A stretch of DNA of 52,014 nt, from assembly GCA_947473305.1 (NCBI GenBank), contig CANJCB010000029.1:1-52014 (forward strand), in the 5' to 3' direction. The translations under genes and the position numbers were made by a program. A model generated the notes under the pieces. That model worked only from the letters and a program-made list of their open reading frames with translations. It ran no database searches and had not been told where the DNA came from. This DNA is from Rhodospirillales bacterium. Lineage in GTDB: Bacteria > Pseudomonadota > Alphaproteobacteria > ATCC43930 > CGMCC-115725. This document shows, in pieces, positions 35,296 through 44,830 of this stretch; within the stretch, counting starts at the first letter, position 1; each line of letters opens with the position of its first letter.

Positions 35296-36471
35296 ATGAA
35301 GATCATCGTTCTGGGCGGCGACGGGTTCTGCGGATGGCCCACGGCGCTGCATCTATCGAACCAGGACCATGAGATCGTCATCGTCGACAATCTCTCGCGC
35401 CGCAAGATCGACGTGGAGCTGGGCGTCTCCTCGCTCACGCCCATCGTGCCGCTGCCCCAGCGCCTCGCCGCCTGGAAGGAAATCACCGGACGCGACATCC
35501 GCTTCGTCAATCTCGACGTCGGGAAAGATTACGACCGGCTGCTCGCCCTGCTGCATCAGGTCAAGCCCGACGCCATCGTCCATTTCGCCGAGCAGCGCGC
35601 CGCGCCCTATTCCATGAAATCGAGCTGGCACAAGCGCTATACCGTCGACAACAACATCAACGCCACCAACTGCCTGCTGGCGGCCATCGTCGAGAGCGGA
35701 CAGGACATCCATGTGGTGCATCTCGGCACCATGGGCGTCTATGGCTATGGCACCACCGGCGCACCGATCCCGGAAGGCTATCTCACGGTCCATGTGACGA
35801 CTGGCGAGGGCAAGCTCGAACCCCGCGAAATCCTTCATCCGACAAGCCCCGGCAGCATCTATCACATGACCAAGGTCATGGATCAGACGCTCTTCGCCTA
35901 TTACAACAAGAACGACCGGCTGCGCGTCACCGACCTCCACCAGGGCATCGTCTGGGGCACCAATACCTCGGAGACCAAGCGCGACGAGCGCCTCGTCAAC
36001 CGCTTCGACTACGATGGCGACTACGGCACGGTGTTGAACCGTTTCCTGATGCAGGCGGCCATCGGCCATCCGCTGACGGTCCATGGCACCGGCGGCCAGA
36101 CGCGCGCCTTCATCCATATCCGCGACACCGCTCGCTGCGTCGAGCTTGCCGCCACCAACCCGCCGGAGAAGGGCGAGCGCGTCCGCATCTTCAACCAGAT
36201 GACCGAGACCCACCGGGTCGCCGATCTCGCGCAGATGATCTCCAAGATGGCGGGTGTGCCGGTCAGCCACCTCGACAATCCCCGAAACGAGGCGGTGGAG
36301 AACGAGCTTCAGGTCCATAACGATTGCCTCTTGGACCTGGGCTTGAAGCCCACGAAGCTCGAAAGCGGCCTCATGGACGAGGTCATCGACGTGGCCAAGC
36401 GCTATGCCGACCGCTGCGACCGCAGCAAGATCCCCGCGACCTCCCGCTGGGTCCAGAAGCCTTCCGCCTGA
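35296..36471 (+). CDS. sqdB: UDP-sulfoquinovose synthase-like NAD-dependent epimerase (SQD1/SqdB)
   Basis: Extended short-chain dehydrogenase of 391 residues. It follows plant SQD1 almost segment by segment: VLGGDGFCGWPTALHLSNQD, VHFAEQRAAPYSMKSSW, HLGTMGVYGYG, YHMTKVMD (catalytic Tyr-x3-Lys) and TALNRF-type sequence (GTVLNRFLMQAAIGHPLTVH GTGGQTRAFI in sense). These enzymes convert UDP-glucose and sulfite to UDP-sulfoquinovose. No sulfolipid synthase (sqdC/sqdX/sqdD) is recognisable here, so the sulfonated sugar may go into a surface glycan. The gene precedes the dehydratase gene by 27 bases. Confidence 0.85.
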   Translation: MKIIVLGGDGFCGWPTALHLSNQDHEIVIVDNLSRRKIDVELGVSSLTPIVPLPQRLAAWKEITGRDIRFVNLDVGKDYDRLLALLHQVKPDAIVHFAEQRAAPYSMKSSWHKRYTVDNNINATNCLLAAIVESGQDIHVVHLGTMGVYGYGTTGAPIPEGYLTVHVTTGEGKLEPREILHPTSPGSIYHMTKVMDQTLFAYYNKNDRLRVTDLHQGIVWGTNTSETKRDERLVNRFDYDGDYGTVLNRFLMQAAIGHPLTVHGTGGQTRAFIHIRDTARCVELAATNPPEKGERVRIFNQMTETHRVADLAQMISKMAGVPVSHLDNPRNEAVENELQVHNDCLLDLGLKPTKLESGLMDEVIDVAKRYADRCDRSKIPATSRWVQKPSA

Positions 36472-36498
36472 ACCGGGGCGGGGAATGATCGCACTTCC

Positions 36499-38388
36499 TT
36501 GAGGTTCCTCGCCCACAAGAGCCGCGCCTTCCTGGCCTTCGGTCATGACCTCGTCATGGCGGCGCTGTCCTTTCCCTTGTCGCTCTACCTCCGGCTCGGG
36601 CCGTCGATCTCCGACACGCCGACCGAGCTGCTGGTCTTCTACACGGCCTCCTTCGCGGGCATCGCGGGCGTGGTGTTCTTCTTCACCGGGCTCTATCGCG
36701 GGATCTGGCGCTATGCCTCCCTGCCCGACCTGATGGGCGTGATCCGGGCCACGACCTTCGTCATGCTGCTGTTCTTCGCGACCATGTTCGTGGCGACCCG
36801 GCTCGCGGAGATGCCCCGCTCCACGGTGGTCATCAATTGGTTCGTGCTGGCCGCACTCCTGGGCGGGCCGCGCTTTGCCTATCGCATCGTGAAGGACCGG
36901 GGCCTCGACCATATCCTCGAAAAGACCAGCCGGGAGGCGATCCCGATCCTGCTGATCGGCGCGGGCGATGGGGCGGCGGCCTTCATCGGCGAGATGGCCC
37001 GCGACCGCAACGCGCTTTACCGGGTGGTCGGGATCGTCGGTGTCCGTTCGACCCGCGTCGGCCGCGAGATCGGTGGCGTGCCCGTGCTGGGCCGGATCGA
37101 GGAGCTGCCGGAGATCGTGGCGGCGCTGGAACGGCGCGGGGAAAAGCCCCAGCGCTTCCTGATCTCCATCCAGGACATCGAGGGCGCGGCCGTGCGCCAA
37201 TTGCTCGACCTCTCGGAGCAGCTCGCCATCCCCCTGGCGCGATTGCCCCGCATGACCGACTTCAAGGAGACGGTCGGGACGCAGCGCAGCATCGAACCCA
37301 TCGCCATCGAGGACCTGCTGGGCCGCCCCCAGGCCGTGCTCGACCGGGAGGGGATGCGGGCGCTGATCGCCGGACGGCGCGTGCTGGTGACGGGCGCCGG
37401 CGGCACCATCGGTTCGGAACTTGTCAGGCAGATCGCGGCGAGCGACCCCGAACGGCTGGTACTCTTCGATTCCGGCGAATACGCGCTCTATACGATCGAC
37501 CGGGAGATGGGGGAGCGGTTCCCCCTGCTCTCGCGCAACGCCGTGGTCGGCGACGTGCGCGACCGCCGCCGGATCGAGGAAGTGCTGGCCGCCGAGACGC
37601 CCGAACTTGTCTTCCACGCCGCCGCCCTGAAACATGTCCCCATCGTCGAGGCCAATCCGGCCGAGGGCGTCCTGACCAATGTCATGGGGACAAGGAACCT
37701 CGCGGAATCCTGCATCGCGGCGGGGGTCAAGGTCATGGTCATGATCTCCACCGACAAGGCGGTGAACCCGGCCAATGTGATGGGGGCGACGAAGCGGCTC
37801 GCCGAAAGCGTCTGCCAGGCCCTTGACCTCACGACCACGGGCACGCGCTTCGTGACGGTGCGCTTCGGCAATGTGCTTGGTTCGACGGGGTCGGTGGTGC
37901 CGCTCTTCCAGCGCCAGCTCGCGGCGGGCGGGCCTCTGACCGTGACCCATCCCAATATCACGCGCTTCTTCATGACCGTGCGCGAGGCGGTGGAACTGGT
38001 GCTGCAATCCTCGGTGCTCGCCTCCTCCAGCGAGGAGGAGCGCGGCAAGATCTTCGTCCTCGACATGGGCGAGCCGGTGAAGATCGCGGACCTGGCGCGG
38101 CAGATGATCCGGCTCGCGGGCTTCCAGCCGGAGAAGGACATCAAGATCGAGTTCGTCGGCTTGCGGCCGGGGGAAAAGCTCTACGAGGAGCTTTTCTACA
38201 AGAACGAGACCCTGGTGCCGACCAAGGTGGACGGCATCCAGCTCGCGGCCCCCCGGATGATCTCCTATGCCGAGCTTTCGGAAGCGCTCGACAAGCTGGA
38301 AGAGGTGGCCCATCACCGGAGGAACGACATCCTTCCGGCCCTGCTGCGCCAGCTCGTCCCGGAGTTTCAGGGGGCAGAGGACGACTAG
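36499..38388 (+). CDS. Membrane-bound UDP-sugar 4,6-dehydratase (PglF/WbpM/CapD-like)
   Basis: 629 residues. Four transmembrane helices (about 15-125), a CoA-binding-like domain (IPILLIGAGDGAAAFIGEMA, about 140-280), and a C-terminal epimerase domain with NAD motif GAGGTIGSELVRQI near residue 298. The catalytic triad is the M428-x3-K432 form (VMGATK) preceded by STDKAVNPAN, as in WbpM and PglF, which make UDP-4-keto-6-deoxy-GlcNAc. TTG at 36499 is the only good start. Together with the DegT aminotransferase and PglC-like transferase it outlines a bacillosamine-type pathway; the acetyltransferase is not in the window. Confidence 0.93.
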   Translation: MRFLAHKSRAFLAFGHDLVMAALSFPLSLYLRLGPSISDTPTELLVFYTASFAGIAGVVFFFTGLYRGIWRYASLPDLMGVIRATTFVMLLFFATMFVATRLAEMPRSTVVINWFVLAALLGGPRFAYRIVKDRGLDHILEKTSREAIPILLIGAGDGAAAFIGEMARDRNALYRVVGIVGVRSTRVGREIGGVPVLGRIEELPEIVAALERRGEKPQRFLISIQDIEGAAVRQLLDLSEQLAIPLARLPRMTDFKETVGTQRSIEPIAIEDLLGRPQAVLDREGMRALIAGRRVLVTGAGGTIGSELVRQIAASDPERLVLFDSGEYALYTIDREMGERFPLLSRNAVVGDVRDRRRIEEVLAAETPELVFHAAALKHVPIVEANPAEGVLTNVMGTRNLAESCIAAGVKVMVMISTDKAVNPANVMGATKRLAESVCQALDLTTTGTRFVTVRFGNVLGSTGSVVPLFQRQLAAGGPLTVTHPNITRFFMTVREAVELVLQSSVLASSSEEERGKIFVLDMGEPVKIADLARQMIRLAGFQPEKDIKIEFVGLRPGEKLYEELFYKNETLVPTKVDGIQLAAPRMISYAELSEALDKLEEVAHHRRNDILPALLRQLVPEFQGAEDD

Positions 38389-38458
38389 CCCCGGCAAAGG
38401 CACCGTTGCGCCCGCGCATCGCCGGACCTAAATTGACAAGCTGTCGCAAGAGCTATGG

Positions 38459-38758
38459 ATGGTGGTTCCGGTGCGGGGAAAATGTCTGATATTGCTGGCC
38501 CTGGGGCTCGTCGCCCTGGGCCTGATGGCCCCGGCGACACCGGCGGGCGCCGATCCGGCGGGCGCTAATTCAGGGATCTCTTCCAGCTCGAAGTGGCGGG
38601 CCATGGACGGTTGCGGCAAGGAATCGTTCCAGAAATTTCCCGATTACACGACGGAGGCCAGCGCGAAGCGCGATGCTTTCATGCGCGACTGCCTCCAATC
38701 GAAGAACCTGCCGCCACGCGCTTCGGAAAGCAGCCGCAGCGTAGCCCCGGCAAAATAG
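38459..38758 (+). CDS. Small secreted protein of unknown function
   Basis: 99 residues. A signal peptide covers about 1-32 (LILLALGLVALGLMAPATPA, then GADP). The mature part has two Cys (DGCGKESFQKFPDYTTEASA and RDCLQS). The spacing of the Cys and the phrase FPDYTTE-x-x-AKRD look like a conserved small family, but I cannot name it. It may be co-transcribed with the dehydratase gene, 70 bases upstream. Confidence 0.65.
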   Translation: MVVPVRGKCLILLALGLVALGLMAPATPAGADPAGANSGISSSSKWRAMDGCGKESFQKFPDYTTEASAKRDAFMRDCLQSKNLPPRASESSRSVAPAK

Positions 38759-38774
38759 CGGCGCTTTTCCGCGC

Positions 38775-40060
<1,286 letters not shown>

Positions 40061-40061
<1 letters not shown>

Positions 40062-40939
40062 CAGGCGTTGGGACCCTCGTCGGCAAGGCGCTTCAGATAG
40101 GCCCCGTAATCCGATTTCATATAGATCCGCGCCTGCTCGCGAAGCTGGTCCTCGGAGATGAAGCCCTGACGGAAGGCGACCTCTTCGAGGCAGCCGATCT
40201 TCTGGCCGGTGCGCTTTTCCAGGGTGCGGACGAATTCCGAGGCTTCGAGCAGCGACTCATGGGTCCCGGTGTCGAACCAGGCATAGCCCCGGCCCAGGCG
40301 CTCCACCGCCAGCTTGCCCTTTTCCAGATAGACGTTGTTGACCGCCGTGATCTCCAGCTCGCCGCGCGCCGAGGGCTTGATCGAGGCGGCCACCTCGACG
40401 ATGTCGCGGTCGTAGAAATAGATGCCGGTGACCGCCCAGTCGGATTTCGCCTTCAGGGGCTTTTCCTCGATGGAGACGGCCTGGCCCGATTTGTCGAATT
40501 CGACGACCCCGTAGCGCTCGGGCTCGGTGACGCGATAGCCGAAGACCGTGGCGCCCTCATCCCGCTGCGCCGCGCGGCGCAGGGTGGCGGTCAGCCCGTC
40601 GCCATAGACGAGATTGTCGCCCAGCACCATGGCGCAGCCCTCGCCCGCCAGGAAGTCGCGGCCGATCAGGAAGGCCTGGGCCAGTCCCTCGGGCTTGGGC
40701 TGGGTCGCATAACTCAGGATGACGCCCCATTGGGAGCCATCGCCCAGCAGGGTCTTGAAGAGGGGCGCGTCCTCGGGCGTGGTGATGATCAGGATGTCCC
40801 TTATCCCGCCCAGCATCAGGGTCGAGAGCGGGTAATAGACCATGGGCTTGTCGTAGACCGGCAGCAGCTGCTTCGACATGGCCCTTGTCAGGGGATAGAG
40901 ACGGGTGCCGGAACCGCCGGCCAGAACGATGCCCTTCAT
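40061..40939 (-). CDS. rfbA: Glucose-1-phosphate thymidylyltransferase RfbA
   Basis: Forms dTDP-glucose from dTTP and glucose 1-phosphate. 292 residues from the ATG at 40939, exactly the family size; the frame is open further upstream, but the conserved protein begins [18 protein letters not shown]. Other motifs are [20 protein letters not shown] and [15 protein letters not shown]. It overlaps rfbB by four bases. rfbC and rfbD, needed for dTDP-rhamnose, are not in the window. Confidence 0.97.
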
Positions 40940-42000
40940 CCGGCGTCTCCCTGGCCCAGCCCCCGGCCTAGGCGCTCCCCCTGGTAGACGCCGCTGCGGA
41001 TGGCCTGCCACCACTCGAAGTTTTCGATATACCAGGCGACGGTCTTCCGAAGGCCGCTGTCGAAGGTCTCCTCCGGACGCCAGCCCAGCTCGTCGCGCAG
41101 CTTCCTGTCGTCGATGGCATAGCGCAGGTCGTGGCCCGGCCGGTCCTGGACGAAGGTGATGAGCTGGTCGTGCGGCGCGTTGCCGGGATCGTGCTGGTCC
41201 ATCAGCGCGCAGATCGCCCGCACGATCTCCAGGTTGCTGCGCTCCGCCCCGCCACCGATGTTATAGGTCTCGCCGAGCCTGCCGTGCCGCAGGACCGTCA
41301 CCAGCGCCGCCGCGTGATCCGTCACATAGAGCCAGTCCCGCACATTGGCCCCGGTGCCATAGACCGGCAGCGGCTTGCCTTGGAGAGCGTTGAGGATCAT
41401 CAGCGGAATGAGCTTCTCGGGAAACTGCCAGGGACCGTAGTTGTTGGAGCAATTGGTCACGAGCGTCGGAAAGCCATAGGTCTTGTACCAGGCCCGGACG
41501 AGATGATCCGAACTCGCCTTCGACGCGGAATAGGGGCTGGAGGGCTGATAAGGCGTGGTCTCGGTGAACTGCCCGTCCTCGCCCAGGGAGCCGAAGACCT
41601 CGTCGGTCGAGACGTGGTGGAAGCGGAAGCGGTCCTTCTCCTCGCCCTCCAACTCCCGCCAATAGGCCCGCGCGACTTCCAGCAGCGTATAGGTGCCCAC
41701 GATATTGGTCTGGATGAAGGCGTCCGGGCTGTCGATCGAGCGATCCACATGGCTTTCGGCGGCAAGATGGATCACCGCCTCGGGCCGATGGGTCGCGAAG
41801 ACGCGCTCCACCTCCGCCCAGTCGGCGATATCTACGACTTCGAGACAATAGTTATAGGGGTTCTCAAGCTCGCCCAGCGGCGGGTTGGAGCCCGCATAGG
41901 TCAGCTTGTCGAGATTGACCACCTCGTCCCCATCGGCGAGCAGCCGGCGCACCACCGAGGTGCCGATAAAGCCGGCGCCGCCGGTCACGAGGATTTTCAA
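40936..42000 (-). CDS. rfbB: dTDP-glucose 4,6-dehydratase RfbB
   Basis: Makes dTDP-4-keto-6-deoxyglucose. 354 residues. NAD motif [15 protein letters not shown] near residue 7, [20 protein letters not shown] near residue 78, the catalytic [11 protein letters not shown] near residue 131 and [15 protein letters not shown] (Tyr-x3-Lys) near residue 157. Followed directly by rfbA, preceded by the gmhB-like gene. The product could feed rhamnose or amino-sugar routes. Confidence 0.97.
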   Translation of the reverse strand: MKILVTGGAGFIGTSVVRRLLADGDEVVNLDKLTYAGSNPPLGELENPYNYCLEVVDIADWAEVERVFATHRPEAVIHLAAESHVDRSIDSPDAFIQTNIVGTYTLLEVARAYWRELEGEEKDRFRFHHVSTDEVFGSLGEDGQFTETTPYQPSSPYSASKASSDHLVRAWYKTYGFPTLVTNCSNNYGPWQFPEKLIPLMILNALQGKPLPVYGTGANVRDWLYVTDHAAALVTVLRHGRLGETYNIGGGAERSNLEIVRAICALMDQHDPGNAPHDQLITFVQDRPGHDLRYAIDDRKLRDELGWRPEETFDSGLRKTVAWYIENFEWWQAIRSGVYQGERLGRGLGQGDAG

Positions 42001-42076
42001 CGCAGCGTGCTCCTAGACTGTGGGGGAGGGGATAGCAGATCGCACCCGCAGCCCACAACGGATGAGAGCGGCGGTA

Positions 42077-42628
42077 TCATCCCGGCCTCTTTTTCAGAAG
42101 CCCCGCGACTTGGGCGAGGCTCGGCACGATCCATAGGTCGCCCTCGCGCCGCGCCAGGGGGGCGGAGGGGTCGAAAAGCACCAACGTCCCCACCCCCGCC
42201 GCGCGGCCCGCCTCGATATCCCGGGGCTTGTCGCCAATGGTCCAGGAGCGCGAAAGATCGAGCGCGAGGTCGGAGGCCGCCTGAAGGAACATGCCGGGCT
42301 GGGGCTTGCGCCAGGGGGTTTCCCGACGATAGGGACCGATGCCTTCGGTCGGATGGTCGGGGCAGTGATAGACGGCGTCGAGGGCCGCGCCCTCTTCGCG
42401 GAAACGGGCCTTCATCCAGTCCATGAGGGTCTGGAATTGGGCTTCCGTGAAAAGCCCCCGACCAATGCCGGACTGGTTGGTCGCGATGACGAGCGCGAAA
42501 CCCTGGGCCTTGAAGGTGCGGGCGAGATCGAAGATGCCGGGCATGAAACGGCAATCCTCGATCCGATGGAGGAAGTCGATGTCCTCGTTGATGACGCCAT
42601 CGCGGTCCAGGATCAGGGCTGGGCGCAT
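42077..42628 (-). CDS. gmhB: GmhB-like HAD-IIIA phosphatase (heptose-1,7-bisphosphate 7-phosphatase family)
   Basis: 183 residues. HAD motif I is LDRDGVINED (residues 7-16), motif II IATNQSGIGRG near residue 48, and motif III-IV IGDKPRDIEAGRAAGV near residue 138. In the family this enzyme removes the 7-phosphate of heptose bisphosphate for LPS core. The zinc loop is altered: the first pair survives (YHCPDHP) but the expected C-x-C before RKPxPGM reads T-P-W (RRETPWRKPQPGM), so the zinc site is incomplete. It heads the rfbB-rfbA operon. Confidence 0.87.
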   Translation of the reverse strand: MRPALILDRDGVINEDIDFLHRIEDCRFMPGIFDLARTFKAQGFALVIATNQSGIGRGLFTEAQFQTLMDWMKARFREEGAALDAVYHCPDHPTEGIGPYRRETPWRKPQPGMFLQAASDLALDLSRSWTIGDKPRDIEAGRAAGVGTLVLFDPSAPLARREGDLWIVPSLAQVAGLLKKRPG

Positions 42629-42674
42629 GGACCTGTTTCCTGGGGGTTAAACCAGCCCCCCCTCCCTCTCCGCC

Positions 42675-42762
42675 CGTCATCCTCGGACTTGTTCGGGGGA
42701 TCCATGTAGAGGGCGGTACGGATTTCCACCATGGACCCTCGGAACAGGTCCGAGGGTGACGG
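42675..42762. repeat. REPIN-like inverted repeat, family A, copy 3 (divergent)
   Basis: CGTCATCCTCGGACTTGTTC at the left and AACAGGTCCGAGGGTGACGG at the right are inverted copies around a short middle containing ATGTAGAGGGCGG. The outer parts match family A; the middle does not. Confidence 0.8.
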
Positions 42763-42812
42763 CTGGGGGGTGTGGAGAGGGTGACGGAGACTCATATTGA
42801 AACCTAGAACGG

Positions 42813-42853
42813 CCCATAGGGCGGAAAAGCGGCAGCGCCTTCCGCCCTATGGG
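42813..42853. repeat. Dispersed palindrome, family B, copy 3 (extended)
   Basis: CCCATAGGGCGGAA and TTCCGCCCTATGGG form a perfect 14-bp inverted repeat around AAGCGGCAGCGCC. The core equals 1863-1889. It stands just upstream of the Zur box. Confidence 0.8.
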
Positions 42854-42858
42854 AGAGG

Positions 42859-42881
42859 TCATTGTTATAATATATCATTTC
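42859..42881 (+). promoter_or_regulatory. Zur operator (zinc-uptake regulator box)
   Basis: TCATTGTTATAATATATCAT then TTC. Aligned to the proteobacterial Zur consensus GAAATGTTATANTATAACAT-TTC, 18 of the 22 defined positions match, including the whole centre. It also contains TATAAT, so a bound repressor would cover the -10. It is 74 bases before the first gene of the zinc operon. Confidence 0.85.
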
Positions 42882-42954
42882 GTCGTCGCCATTCCCGGGG
42901 GATGGTGCCACAATATTGCCCACCCGACCGTACAACAGGCGTCGCGCCAGGGCC

Positions 42955-43317
42955 ATGATCCAGCGGCTTTCCTTGAGACACTTCGGAGGATGGCTCGCCC
43001 TTGCGGCGGTCACGCTGCAGCTCGCGCTGTCCTATGGGCATATCCATAGCGAGCTTCTGGCGAAACACGCGCCGACCGGCATCGAGCTTTCCCGGAACCA
43101 GGCTCCGTCCCCCGCCGCCCCGTCGGGCGATCCCGCCGACAAGGCCTGCGAGATCTGCGCGACCATGGCGCTGGCGGGAGCACTCCTCTTTCCCGATCCC
43201 GTCCTGCTGCCGGTCCCGGCCGAGACGGATATCGCCGTCGCCGCCGTCGCGACGGAATTCACGCTCCAAGCCAATCCCTACGTCCTCTACCGGACCCGAG
43301 CGCCTCCCCTCGTCTGA
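42955..43317 (+). CDS. DUF2946-like membrane protein with CxxC, first gene of the Zur operon
   Basis: 120 residues from ATG 42955. An N-terminal helix (WLALAAVTLQLALSYGHIHS), a His/Ser/Pro linker and a second hydrophobic segment with KACEICATMALAGALLFPDP. The C-x-x-C and the placement of His resemble the DUF2946 family, small proteins found next to metal-transport genes. It might bind zinc at the inner membrane or periplasm; no direct evidence. It lies directly behind the Zur box. Confidence 0.72.
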   Translation: MIQRLSLRHFGGWLALAAVTLQLALSYGHIHSELLAKHAPTGIELSRNQAPSPAAPSGDPADKACEICATMALAGALLFPDPVLLPVPAETDIAVAAVATEFTLQANPYVLYRTRAPPLV

Positions 43318-43386
43318 GAATCGACCGTAGCCAGGTCCCCGCCTCCGGGCGGGCGGCCGCGATTCCTCGTTCGACGGTGAGACACC

Positions 43387-44817
43387 ATGAAATTTCCAAC
43401 CGCAAGGCTGAGGGCGGCGGCTTTGGCGCTGCTGGCCCCGACGCTTGTCCCGGCGCCTGCCCAGGCCCAGGACCTCACGCAGCTTCAGCGCGACATGAAG
43501 CAGATGCAGCAGCAATACGAAACGGCCATCGCCAAGCTCAGGGGCGATTACGACGCCCGCATGAAAGACATGGAGACGCGGCTCAAATCCGCCGAGGACA
43601 AGGCCACCAGCGCCACCTCCACGGCGGCCGATGCCCAGAAGACCGCCGAGGCGACGCAGTTGCAGGTCGCCTCCGCCCCCGCTCCGGCCCCGGAAGCTGC
43701 CGCTTCCCCTCCCGCCAGCGCCCCGGCCAGCGCGTCCGGCTTCAATCCGGCCATCGGCGCGGTGCTGAACGGGACCTTCACGGGCTATACCCGGGATCCC
43801 AAGAGCTACCGCATCCCCGGTTTCGCGCTGGGCGACGAGGCCAGGCTCCTGCCCCGCGGCTTCAGCATCGGCGAAAGCGAGATCAACCTTCAGGCCAATG
43901 CGGATCCCTATCTCTTCGCGAACCTGACCCTCTCCTTCCCCGGCGACAAGACGGTCGGCGTCGAGGAGGGCTTCGTGCAATCGACCTCCCTGCCCTTCGG
44001 GCTGACGGCCAAGGCGGGGCGGTTCTTCTCGGGCATCGGCTATCTCAACGAGCAGCATTCCCATACCTGGGATTTCGTCGACCAGCCGCTGCCCTATCGC
44101 GCCTTCCTCAACAACCAATACGGCGACGACGGGGTGCAGGTCCGCTGGCTCGCCCCCACCGACCGCTTCCTGGAATTCGGGGCGGAGGCGGCGCGGGGCG
44201 ACGCCTTCCCGGCGGGCGGCACCGCCGACCACAACGCCGGCGTCGGGGCCTGGAGCCTCTTCGCCCATACCGGCGACGACATCGGCGACAGCGCCAATTA
44301 CCGCATCGGCCTGTCGCAGCTTTGGACCAAGGCCAAGGACCGCACGACCGACGGCTTGAGCGGCACCGACACCTATAGCGGCACCGACCATACCTATATC
44401 GCCGACGCGGTCCTGAAATGGGCGCCCAACGGGAACTTCGTGGACCGCTACGTGAAGCTGCAGGGGGAATATTTCCTGCGGCAGGAGAACGGGAACTTCA
44501 ACGGCTCCCGGGTCGGGAACCGCATCCAGACCGGCTGGTATCTGCAAGGGGTCTACCAGTTCCTGCCGCGCTGGCGGGTGGGTCTGCGCTACGATCAGGT
44601 CCATGCGGCGTCCCTGGGGTCGGGCTTTGCCGGGACGACCCTCGACAACCTCGCCAGCACCTCCCGGCGCTACACCAGCATGGTCGATTACTCGACCAGC
44701 GAGTTCGGGCGCTTCCGGCTGCAATACAGCTACGACCGGTCGCGCCCCGCGCCCGACAACCAATTCGTCCTGCAATACGTCATCAGCATCGGCGCCCATG
44801 GCGCCCATATCTATTAA
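43387..44817 (+). CDS. Outer-membrane porin-like beta-barrel of the zinc operon
   Basis: 476 residues. Signal peptide 1-27 (ending AQAQ). A coiled coil covers about 30-85 (LTQLQRDMKQMQQQYETAIA, then DMETRLKSAEDKATS), followed by an Ala/Pro linker and a 16-strand-type barrel with alternating aromatic strands and a terminal aromatic residue (GAHGAHIY). The coiled-coil-plus-barrel plan is like OprP/OprO and LbtU-type porins. Its place between the Zur box and znuA argues that it admits zinc or a zinc chelate through the outer membrane. No TonB box or plug domain is visible. Confidence 0.8.
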   Translation: MKFPTARLRAAALALLAPTLVPAPAQAQDLTQLQRDMKQMQQQYETAIAKLRGDYDARMKDMETRLKSAEDKATSATSTAADAQKTAEATQLQVASAPAPAPEAAASPPASAPASASGFNPAIGAVLNGTFTGYTRDPKSYRIPGFALGDEARLLPRGFSIGESEINLQANADPYLFANLTLSFPGDKTVGVEEGFVQSTSLPFGLTAKAGRFFSGIGYLNEQHSHTWDFVDQPLPYRAFLNNQYGDDGVQVRWLAPTDRFLEFGAEAARGDAFPAGGTADHNAGVGAWSLFAHTGDDIGDSANYRIGLSQLWTKAKDRTTDGLSGTDTYSGTDHTYIADAVLKWAPNGNFVDRYVKLQGEYFLRQENGNFNGSRVGNRIQTGWYLQGVYQFLPRWRVGLRYDQVHAASLGSGFAGTTLDNLASTSRRYTSMVDYSTSEFGRFRLQYSYDRSRPAPDNQFVLQYVISIGAHGAHIY

Positions 44818-44830
44818 GGAGCCCGGAGCC

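Noticed and set aside
35353..38403. A 1016-codon open frame on the minus strand
   Set aside because: It lies fully antisense to sqdB and the 4,6-dehydratase, is rich in His, Asp, Arg and Gly as reverse-strand frames of GC-rich genes are, and has no domain-like content.
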